NCBI GenBank assembly: GCA_902797555.1
Contig: CADBTM010000177.1
Span: forward strand, 1-6,193
DNA from: Oscillospiraceae bacterium
GTDB lineage: Bacteria > Bacillota > Clostridia > Oscillospirales > Butyricicoccaceae
Direction of reading: 5' to 3'
Length of the DNA: 6,193 bases
A program made the position numbers and the translations under genes. Of the stretch, positions 1-5,446 are shown one piece after another. Every line of letters starts with the position of its first letter. Positions within the stretch are counted from its first letter, which is position 1. The notes beneath the pieces are model-generated. The model did no database searches. It saw only the letters and a list, made by a program, of their open reading frames with translations, and was not told where the DNA came from.

Positions 1-227
1 CGCTTCTGCGGTACCACCCAAATTGACGGCATAGCCGCCCACTCACAGCGTACTTCATACGCTTTCCCCAAGATAACGGAGGGATTCCGTCGGCCACTAC
101 TGGGCTTGCGCCGTTCGTTCCGCCCTCGCCGGTCCATTCAACAAAGCCCTGCCAGCGGCGTTTCACCACCCGCCGCCTCTCTGCAGGCAAAGGCATCTGC
201 CTACTCTTCCGGTTCATCGGTTTGATT
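1..227 (-). promoter_or_regulatory. T-box riboswitch leader, Trp (UGG) specifier, 3' end cut by window edge
   Basis: T-box leaders bind a specific tRNA and let transcription continue when that tRNA is uncharged. On the minus strand the canonical parts appear in order. The kink-turn halves GATGA (218-214) and CGAG (128-125) flank Stem I. The specifier-loop S-turn halves are AGTA (205-202) and GAA (139-137), followed directly by TGG (136-134) and then A, which fits the GAA-NNN-A pattern and makes the specifier the Trp codon. A GCGGCG/CGCCGC hairpin carries a GGTG-containing distal loop (170-161). Stem III is ACGGA/TCCGT (90-76), followed by the conserved CCGTTATC. The T-box core GGGTGGTACCGC lies at 19-8, with the tRNA-pairing bulge TGGT at 16-13. 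The terminator half and the controlled gene lie left of position 1. A Trp specifier suggests trpS, a trp biosynthetic gene or a tryptophan transporter, but none is visible. The element itself is near certain; the Trp identity is likely. Confidence 0.93.
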
Positions 228-234
228 GATTGGG

Positions 235-263
235 ATTATAGTACCCTTTTTCGGATTTGTCAA
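235..263 (-). promoter_or_regulatory. Consensus sigma-A promoter driving the T-box leader
   Basis: On the minus strand a perfect -35 TTGACA (263-258) and a perfect -10 TATAAT (240-235) are separated by exactly 17 nt. Transcription would begin near 227, about nine bases before the first kink-turn element of the T-box. A full-consensus promoter feeding a terminator-controlled leader is the usual arrangement, since regulation happens by antitermination and not by initiation. No competing promoter is visible nearby in this direction. Confidence 0.88.
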
Positions 264-283
264 CACTTTTTTCTGCTAAATCG

Positions 284-311
284 AAAAAATATTTTACCGA
301 CGGCTTTCGGT
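284..311 (-). terminator. Possible weak intrinsic terminator after the microprotein ORF
   Basis: On the minus strand ACCGA (311-307) can pair with TCGGT (300-296) around a 6-nt loop, followed by AAAATA and then six T residues (289-284). The stem has only five pairs and overlaps the last codons and stop of the small ORF at 294-380, so it is weak. If active, it would separate that ORF's transcript from the downstream T-box promoter. Confidence 0.3.
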
Positions 312-380
312 GATCTCCTCGTCCGAAAAAATCAGATCGTCGATATCGGGACGGTCTTCCTGATCCATATAACGCTTCAT
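294..380 (-). CDS. Putative small acidic protein, 28 residues, unknown function
   Basis: This ORF runs from ATG (380-378) to TAA (296-294). The product begins MKRYMDQEDRPD and ends ITESRR. Ten of its 28 residues are Asp or Glu, concentrated in the middle, with basic residues at both ends; there is no signal peptide or membrane segment. The main support is the ribosome binding site: AAAGGAG at 394-388 with a 7-nt spacer to the ATG, as good as those of the metabolic genes here. Codons look natural (GAT ATC GAC GAT CTG). It lies upstream of, and codirectional with, the Trp T-box unit, which has its own promoter, so it is probably a separate transcript. A weak candidate promoter is TTTACA (519-514) with CATAAG (495-490) at 18-nt spacing. 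It contains no Trp, so it is not a classical trp leader peptide. I do not recognise the family. It could be a real microprotein, the start of a decayed gene, or chance. Confidence 0.5.
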   Translation of the reverse strand: MKRYMDQEDRPDIDDLIFSDEEITESRR

Positions 381-420
381 GAGAATTCTCCTTTCTGTGA
401 TACGGTATTCTATGCATCGG

Positions 421-438
421 GAGGAAAAAGGTTTCCTC
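421..438. repeat. Perfect 7-bp inverted repeat (hairpin)
   Basis: GAGGAAA (421-427) and TTTCCTC (432-438) are perfectly complementary around an AAGG loop. Neither strand has a T-tract directly after it, so a terminator is unlikely. On the minus strand it would sit in the 5' leader of the microprotein ORF, 26 nt upstream of its ribosome binding site. It could be a structured leader element, an operator or chance. Confidence 0.4.
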
Positions 439-448
439 GTTCTCTTAA

Positions 449-478
449 TTACCGGATTGCGATGCGTGATTCTGGTAA
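449..478. repeat. Imperfect 30-bp dyad
   Basis: TTACCGGA (449-456) faces TCTGGTAA (471-478), giving eight RNA pairs including one G-T wobble, around a 14-nt interior. Its TTACC/GGTAA ends look like half-sites of a dimeric regulator, or like a loose stem. It is 82 nt upstream of the operon's -35, so any role in that promoter is unproven. Confidence 0.3.
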
Positions 479-559
479 AGTACCATAGTCTTATGAAAAA
501 AGCTTGTCGGATTTGTAAACGTCCTGTGAATTCCCCAGGGAAAAATCTCCCTCTCCATA

Positions 560-588
560 TTGACGGGCGCGCTTTATCGGTCTACAAT
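560..588 (+). promoter_or_regulatory. Probable sigma-A promoter of the methionine operon
   Basis: The -35 is TTGACG (560-565) and the -10 is TACAAT (583-588), each 5/6 matches to consensus, with a 17-nt spacer. Initiation near 595 would leave a 5' leader of about 25 nt before the first GTG. That is too short for a SAM, cobalamin or T-box riboswitch, so regulation, if any, would act at initiation through a DNA-binding protein. The placement also argues that the first gene starts at 619 and not further upstream. Confidence 0.65.
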
Positions 589-603
589 AAGAAAAAACCG
601 CAG

Positions 604-611
604 GAAAGGAG
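604..611 (+). promoter_or_regulatory. Ribosome binding site fixing the GTG start at 619
   Basis: GAAAGGAG ends 7 nt before the GTG at 619-621. The upstream in-frame ATGs at 379 and 493 have no comparable site, and both precede the predicted promoter. A second in-frame GTG at 625 would have a 13-nt spacer and is less likely. Confidence 0.75.
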
Positions 612-618
612 CCTTACC

Positions 619-1305
619 GTGGACGTGACCTATTCTCCCATTCCAAAAGAGCTGGCCTTACGCTATCTGGGCTGGCATGGGAACGATATCCCCGCCGAGA
701 TCGACGCACAGGTGGACAGCGCCCTCCGGCAAATGGAGGCTGCCTTTTCGCCCAAAACCGTGTGGCGGAGGCTGGCGCTTGCCGAAAAAGGCAAGCCCGT
801 TCTGCGGGAAAGCGGGCTCGTCCTGCCGGGGGCGGATCTTATCGCCCTGCTATGCGACTGTGAGAGCGTCGTCCTGTTTGCCCTGACGCTGGGAGACGGC
901 GCGGAGGCGCTGATCCGCCGGGCGATGGCGCGAAGCGTCTCTCAGGGGATGATCATGGACGCCTGCGCCAGCGCGGCCTGTGAAAGCGCCTGTGACGACC
1001 TGCAAAATGCCTTGGAATCAGAGCTCTGTAAAGGAGATCTCTTTGTCACCGATCGATACAGTCCGGGATATGGAGATCTGCCTCTTTCGCTCCAGCCGGA
1101 CTTTCTCGCCCTGCTGGATGCGGGCAAAAGGATCGGTCTGACACTGACCGAGAGCAATATCATGCTTCCCCGCAAGTCGGTGACCGCCCTGTTTGGGCTG
1201 GCGGATCGGCCTCAGGGCAAGCGTATGTACGGCTGTGCAAAATGCAGTCTGAGAAAAACCTGCTCCTTTCGAAGGGAGGGAAAACGATGCGGCAGCAAAT
1301 CGTGA
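619..1305 (+). CDS. Stand-alone methionine synthase activation-domain protein
   Basis: This 228-residue cytoplasmic protein matches the vitamin B12-dependent methionine synthase activation family. Such domains bind AdoMet and re-methylate cobalamin that has been oxidised to the inactive cob(II) form, using an external electron donor. In E. coli this is the C-terminal domain of MetH; here it is a separate gene. The clearest signature is DRYSPGYGDLP at residues 145-155, the anaerobe-type version of the AdoMet-binding R-x-x-x-G-Y segment, followed by the conserved block ESNIMLPRKSVTALFGL at 178-194. The C-terminus carries four cysteines (206, 209, 215, 224) spaced CX2CX5CX8C, which could bind a metal or Fe-S cluster; that role is inferred. 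The GTG start at 619 is chosen for its ribosome binding site. The gene overlaps the methionine synthase core gene by 19 nt, and that core lacks exactly this domain, so the two should work as partners. Homologues sometimes serve other corrinoid methyltransferases, but the context here points to MetH. Confidence 0.9.
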   Translation: MDVTYSPIPKELALRYLGWHGNDIPAEIDAQVDSALRQMEAAFSPKTVWRRLALAEKGKPVLRESGLVLPGADLIALLCDCESVVLFALTLGDGAEALIRRAMARSVSQGMIMDACASAACESACDDLQNALESELCKGDLFVTDRYSPGYGDLPLSLQPDFLALLDAGKRIGLTLTESNIMLPRKSVTALFGLADRPQGKRMYGCAKCSLRKTCSFRREGKRCGSKS

Positions 1306-3641
1306 TTCTGGACGGCGCCATGGGCACCACCCTGCAAAAACAGGGCTTGCAGCTGGGTGAGATCTCCGAGCTTTTATGCCTTACCGACCCCCAGCGGATC
1401 ACCGCCATCCACAAAAGCTATGTGGACGCGGGCGCCCGGCTGATCTATGCCAACACCTTTGGTGCAAACCGATTCAAGCTGGAAAAAACCGGACACAGCG
1501 TGGACGAGGTGATCGCCGTGGCGGTGGGATGCGCCAAGGATGCCTGCCGTGGGACGGATGCCAAGGTGGCCATGTCGGCAGGCGCCTGCGGGCGGTTGCT
1601 GCGCCCGGCAGGAAACCTGTCCTTTGACGAATGTTATGCCCTCTATCGGGAAATGGCGGTGGCGGGAGAAAACGCCGGCGCGGACTGTCTGGTATTCGAG
1701 ACCATGATGGATCTGGCGGAGGCGCGGATCGCCCTGCTGGCCGCCAAGGAAAACACTTCCCTGCCCGTTTTTGTCACCATGACCTACGAAAAAAACGGAC
1801 GGACGTTTTTGGGCTGTGACGTGCGGGCAATGGGCATCACGCTGGAGGGCTGCGGTGCCGACGCCGTGGGCATCAACTGTTCCCTCGGCCCCGACGAGAT
1901 GTATCCCGTGGTGCAGGCGCTGTCGGAGAGCACCTCGCTGCCCCTCATCCTCAAGCTCAACGCCGGTCTGCCCGACCCGCAGACGGGAGAATATACCCTC
2001 TCTCCCCAACGATATGCCCAGCTCATCGAGCCCTATCTCGATCTGGGCGTCGCCTATCTGGGCGGATGCTGCGGAACGACGGATGCCCATATCCGTGAGC
2101 TTTCTAAACTATATAAAAACAAGACTGTAAAGCAGAGAAGCTTTCTGAAAAAATCTCAGGTCTGCTCCTCGCGGAACGTGGTCGATCTCGACCGGATGCG
2201 CATTGTTGGCGAGCGGATCAATCCCACCGGGAAAAAGCGTCTGCAGCTGGCGCTGAGGGAACAGGACGACGACTATATTCTGGGCCAGGCTGTGAGCCAA
2301 AGCGACCTTGGAGCCGACCTGCTGGACATCAACGTGGGTCTGCCTCAGCTGGACGAGGCCGCGGCCATGGGCCGCATCGTGGAGGGTGTGCAGGGTGTGT
2401 GCGACCTGCCGCTGATGATCGACTCGGGCGACCCCAAGGCGCTGGAAGCGGGTCTGAGGGGCTTTTGCGGAAAAGCTATCGTCAATTCGGTCAACGGCGA
2501 TCCTGCCGTTTTGGAGACCATCCTCCCTATCGCAAAGAAATACGGCGCCGCCGTGGTGGGTCTGTGTACCGACGGTCACGGCGTTCCGCAGGACGCCTTT
2601 GGGCGGGAGGCGATCGCCCGGCGCATCGTACAGGCGGCCGATGCCCACGGCATCTCCAGGGAAGACGTCTATATCGACTGCCTGACGCTGACGGTGTCCG
2701 CCCAGCAGGATCAGGCCGCCGAGACGCTGAACGCGCTGGCGCGGGTCAAGCAGACTTTGGGCTGCCGCACCGTGCTGGGAGTATCCAACATTTCCTTTGG
2801 GCTGCCCCGTCGGGAAGCGCTGAACAGCGCCTTTCTCGCTATGGCTGCGGCAAGAGGGCTCGATCTGGCCATTGTAAACCCCTCGTCGGAGGAGATCATG
2901 GCGACGGCGCGGGCGTTGTCCGTTCTTATGAATCACGATCCCGGCGCGGAACGCTTTATCAGCGCCTACGGCGGACAGGAAAAAACCATATCCGCGGTGC
3001 AGGCCGGGGAGCGTGAAGACCTTTCCCTTCTGGTGCGCAAGGGGCTGAAGCGTGAGGCGCGGGAAGAGACCCGGCGGCTCCTTTCCTCCGAGGCGCCCAT
3101 GGATATCGTGGAAAAGCGGCTGATCCCCGCCCTCGATCTGGTGGGAAAGCTGTTTGAGGAAGGGACGTTTTTCCTGCCCCAGCTGCTCCGTTCTGCCGAA
3201 ACGGCGCAGGCCGCCTTTGACCTCATTCGGGAAAAGCTGGCGCAAAACGGCGCGCCGCGGCAGGATCGGGGACGCATCGTGGTGGCCACCGTGCAGGGGG
3301 ACATTCACGACATCGGGAAAAACATCACCAAATGCATTCTGGAAAACTACGGGTTTCAGGTGCTCGATCTGGGGAAGGACGTGCCTATCGAAGCGGTGGC
3401 AGAAACCGTCGCCCGGGAAGGCATAAAGCTGGTGGGACTGAGCGCGCTGATGACCACGACCCTGCCCAACATGGAAATAACAGTGGCCGCCATCCGCAAG
3501 GCTGCGCCCGGATGCCGGGTGTTTTGCGCCGGCGCCGTGCTTACCGAGGAATACGCCATGGAGATGGGCGCGGATTTTTACGCCAAGGACGCCATGCAAA
3601 GCGTCACCATCGCACAACGTGTACTGGAGGAAAAAGCATGA
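1287..3641 (+). CDS. metH: Cobalamin-dependent methionine synthase core, lacking the activation domain
   Basis: This 784-residue cytoplasmic enzyme transfers a methyl group from methyl-THF through cob(I)alamin to homocysteine, giving methionine. Domains in order: homocysteine-binding barrel (about 1-275), with LDGAMGTTLQ at 8-17 and zinc ligands Cys198 (GINCS) and Cys261/Cys262 (GGCCGTT); a linker (276-303); folate-binding barrel (about 305-560), with VGERINPTG at 307-315, DLLDINVGLP at 344-353, VNSVNGD at 399-405 and GVSNISFG at 498-505; helical Cap (about 575-655); and the B12-binding Rossmann domain (about 662-784). In the last, GDIHDIGKN supplies His674 as the lower cobalt ligand, with Ser719 in VGLSAL and the glycine-rich AGAVLTEEYA at 748-757. 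E. coli MetH is about 1,227 residues; the missing part is the activation domain, supplied by the gene immediately upstream. The ATG at 1287 is chosen because GAAGGGAGGG lies 6-7 nt before it; it sits inside the end of the previous gene. The stop overlaps the next start as ATGA. All key residues looked for are present. Confidence 0.96.
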   Translation: MRQQIVILDGAMGTTLQKQGLQLGEISELLCLTDPQRITAIHKSYVDAGARLIYANTFGANRFKLEKTGHSVDEVIAVAVGCAKDACRGTDAKVAMSAGACGRLLRPAGNLSFDECYALYREMAVAGENAGADCLVFETMMDLAEARIALLAAKENTSLPVFVTMTYEKNGRTFLGCDVRAMGITLEGCGADAVGINCSLGPDEMYPVVQALSESTSLPLILKLNAGLPDPQTGEYTLSPQRYAQLIEPYLDLGVAYLGGCCGTTDAHIRELSKLYKNKTVKQRSFLKKSQVCSSRNVVDLDRMRIVGERINPTGKKRLQLALREQDDDYILGQAVSQSDLGADLLDINVGLPQLDEAAAMGRIVEGVQGVCDLPLMIDSGDPKALEAGLRGFCGKAIVNSVNGDPAVLETILPIAKKYGAAVVGLCTDGHGVPQDAFGREAIARRIVQAADAHGISREDVYIDCLTLTVSAQQDQAAETLNALARVKQTLGCRTVLGVSNISFGLPRREALNSAFLAMAAARGLDLAIVNPSSEEIMATARALSVLMNHDPGAERFISAYGGQEKTISAVQAGEREDLSLLVRKGLKREAREETRRLLSSEAPMDIVEKRLIPALDLVGKLFEEGTFFLPQLLRSAETAQAAFDLIREKLAQNGAPRQDRGRIVVATVQGDIHDIGKNITKCILENYGFQVLDLGKDVPIEAVAETVAREGIKLVGLSALMTTTLPNMEITVAAIRKAAPGCRVFCAGAVLTEEYAMEMGADFYAKDAMQSVTIAQRVLEEKA

Positions 3642-5404
3642 AGCTGAGGGAGATCGTGGAGAGCCGTCCCCTGCTGTTTGACGGCGCCTTCGGCACCTAT
3701 TATGCATCCCTGCGTTGTGACCGGTACGGAGCCTATGAGGAGGCCAATCTGACCGATCGGGAGACGGTGAAAAAAATCACCGAGGAATATCTTTCCGCAG
3801 GGTGTGACGCGGTGAAAACCAACACCTTCGGCGCAAACCGGGGCAGTCTGGGCTGTGACGATGCCCATCTGCGCCGGGTGATCCTTGCGGGCTGCGCCAT
3901 CGCAAGGGAGGCCGTGGGAACACGGGATGCCGCCGTATTTGCCGATATCGGTCCTCTCCCGCCGGAAAGCGAAAACGCGGCGGAACAGTATCGGGAGCTG
4001 ATCGACCTGTTTTTGGAGGGCGGCGTCACCGATTTTCTCTTTGAAACCATGCGGGATGAGGACGGAATCCCGGAGGCAGCCGCGTATATCCGGGAAAAGT
4101 GCCCGGAAAGCGATATCATCGTCACCTTTGCCGTCACCCCCGACGGCTTTACCGCTGCGGGCAGGTCGGGACGGGAGCTGCTTTTGTCCATGGACGCCGA
4201 TCCCAATGTGGACGCCGTGGGCTTTAACTGTGTTTCCGGCCCCTACCACCTGCTGCAGCAGATCAAATCGCTGCCGCCGCTGAACAAAGTGCTGTGCGTC
4301 AGCCCCAATTCCAGTTATCCCACCGTTGCCGACGGCATCACCCGGTTTGCGGCAAATCCCCGCTACTTCGCCCAGACCATGGTGGAGATCCTGTCCGCAG
4401 GGGCGGGCATTCTGGGCGGATGCTGCGGCACCACGCCCGAGCATATTCACGCCCTCAGCCAGCTTTTGCAGGTGCGCAGCCGGAAAAAGGTTCCCCTGCC
4501 GCCCAAGGAAACGCCTGTAAAGCAGGATACCGTTACAGCCCATACAGAAAGCCCATTCTGGGAAAAGATCTGCGCCGGAAAAACAGTCTTTGCCGTCGAG
4601 CTCGATCCCCCCGCTCCAAAGGATATCGACCGTTTTTTGCGCTATGCAAAAATGCTGATTGAGGGCGGTGCGGACACGCTGACGCTGGCCGACTGTCCCG
4701 TGGCGCGGGTGCGCACCGACAGCGCCATGATCGCGGCAAAGCTCAAGCGGGAGATGAACATCGATCCCCTTCCCCACATGAACTGCCGGGATCGCAACAT
4801 CAACGCGGCAAAGGCGCTGCTGCAGGGTCTGTCCATCGAGGGCGTGCGCAACGTGCTCGCCGTGACAGGCGATCCCATTCCCAACGCAGAGCGCAGCGAG
4901 GTCAAGGGCGTGTGGAGCTTTCATTCCGCTGTGCTGGCGCAGTATATCCGCAGGCTGAGCGCCGACGGCGCCACGGCGGAGTTTCACATCTGGGGCGCGT
5001 TGAATGTAAACGCGAACAATTTTTCGGCGGAGCTGGAAAAGGCAAAGCGCAAGGAGGCCGCCGGGATGGTGGGCTTTCTCACCCAGCCGATCTGTACCGA
5101 CCGGGCGGCGGACAATCTCGCCCGGGCGCGCCGCGAGCTCGGGGGATATCTTTTGGGCGGGCTGCTGCCCATCACCTCTTTCCGCGCGGCGCAGTATATG
5201 AACAGCGAGGTTGCGGGCATCGTCATCCCCGAGGAGGTTTTGGCCCTATATGCCCACGCCACCCGGGAGGAAAGCTGCGATCTTGCGGTAGAGCTGTGCA
5301 CCCGGATCGGCAGTGAGATCCGCCCCAATGTGGACGGATACTACATCATCATGCCCGATGGACGCCCGTCGGTGGTCTGTCGGATCATAAAGACCCTGGC
5401 CTGA
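3638..5404 (+). CDS. yitJ: Homocysteine S-methyltransferase / 5,10-methylene-THF reductase fusion
   Basis: This 588-residue cytoplasmic fusion has the architecture of Bacillus subtilis YitJ (about 612 residues); the symbol is given by architecture, not demonstrated orthology. The N-terminal half (about 1-275) is a zinc homocysteine methyltransferase barrel, with FDGAFGT at 14-20, KTNTFGAN at 60-67, Cys198 in GFNCVSGP, and Cys262/Cys263 in GGCCGTT. After a linker rich in Lys and Pro (276-305) comes a MetF-type flavin reductase barrel (about 308-588). It shows AVELDPP at 319-325, whose Glu321 aligns with the proposed proton-donor Glu of MetF, then HMNCRDRN at 380-387, LAVTGDP at 407-413, GFLTQPI at 479-485, and GGLLPITS at 507-514. 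The reductase makes methyl-THF, the methyl donor for the upstream MetH. The methyl donor for this protein's own homocysteine domain is not evident, because it has no B12 or folate module. The start ATG overlaps the metH stop by 4 nt and has GGAGG 7 nt upstream, so translation is probably coupled. Confidence 0.93.
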   Translation: MKLREIVESRPLLFDGAFGTYYASLRCDRYGAYEEANLTDRETVKKITEEYLSAGCDAVKTNTFGANRGSLGCDDAHLRRVILAGCAIAREAVGTRDAAVFADIGPLPPESENAAEQYRELIDLFLEGGVTDFLFETMRDEDGIPEAAAYIREKCPESDIIVTFAVTPDGFTAAGRSGRELLLSMDADPNVDAVGFNCVSGPYHLLQQIKSLPPLNKVLCVSPNSSYPTVADGITRFAANPRYFAQTMVEILSAGAGILGGCCGTTPEHIHALSQLLQVRSRKKVPLPPKETPVKQDTVTAHTESPFWEKICAGKTVFAVELDPPAPKDIDRFLRYAKMLIEGGADTLTLADCPVARVRTDSAMIAAKLKREMNIDPLPHMNCRDRNINAAKALLQGLSIEGVRNVLAVTGDPIPNAERSEVKGVWSFHSAVLAQYIRRLSADGATAEFHIWGALNVNANNFSAELEKAKRKEAAGMVGFLTQPICTDRAADNLARARRELGGYLLGGLLPITSFRAAQYMNSEVAGIVIPEEVLALYAHATREESCDLAVELCTRIGSEIRPNVDGYYIIMPDGRPSVVCRIIKTLA

Positions 5405-5407
5405 CAA

Positions 5408-5437
5408 AAATCCCATCCGCCAATGCGGATGGGATTT
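5408..5437. terminator. Bidirectional intrinsic terminator between convergent genes
   Basis: AAATCCCATCCGC (5408-5420) pairs perfectly with GCGGATGGGATTT (5425-5437) around a CAAT loop, giving a 13-bp stem. It starts 3 nt after the operon's stop and ends 9 nt before the stop of the opposing gene. The plus side has a modest T-rich tail (ATTTGATTTCG). The minus side ends in five T residues within the stem base, a better tail. It should stop transcripts from both directions. Confidence 0.88.
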
Positions 5438-5446
5438 GATTTCGTA

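Larger units (their letters stand above)
381..559. other. Intergenic region between divergent units
   Basis: This stretch separates the leftward microprotein/T-box side from the rightward methionine operon. It is more AT-rich than the genes. It holds the microprotein's ribosome binding site (394-388), a short ATAC-G-GTAT palindrome (400-408), the two dyads at 421-478, a possible weak minus-strand promoter (519-490), and a small AGGGA/TCCCT inverted repeat (537-552) just upstream of the operon's -35. Open reading frames cross it in the plus direction, but none has a ribosome binding site. I see no SAM, cobalamin or THF riboswitch here. Confidence 0.6.

Noticed and set aside
1..230. Structured, GC-rich left end considered as a tRNA cluster or other RNA gene on the plus strand.
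   Set aside because: All conserved motifs (kink-turn, S-turns, CCGTTATC and GGGTGGTACCGC) are on the minus strand in T-box order, downstream of a consensus promoter.
214..417. Minus-strand 67-codon frame overlapping the microprotein ORF in another frame.
   Set aside because: It has no ribosome binding site, runs across the T-box promoter and is low in coding character. The overlapping 28-codon ORF has the strong site.
379..618. N-terminal extension of the activation-domain gene from ATG 379 or ATG 493, the latter giving a product beginning MKKACRICKRP with a CxxC.
   Set aside because: Neither ATG has a ribosome binding site, both precede the predicted promoter at 560-588, and GTG 619 has an excellent site. 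The family's conserved start region begins close to 619.
1242..1286. metH start at ATG 1242, adding 15 residues.
   Set aside because: The added residues match no homocysteine-domain feature, whereas ATG 1287 has GAAGGGAGGG at proper spacing and leads directly into the LDGAMGT motif.
3332..3637. N-terminal extension of the fusion protein upstream of 3638.
   Set aside because: It reads through the B12 domain of metH in another frame and is rich in Arg and Gly as an out-of-frame translation would be. The start at 3638 has GGAGG and an ATGA overlap.
2109..3707. Long minus-strand open frame antisense to metH (532 codons), and a similar one at 3578-4987.
   Set aside because: Both are opposite well-conserved coding sequence in GC-rich DNA, where long antisense frames are common. 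Their translations are rich in His, Arg and Gly with no recognisable domain or ribosome binding site.
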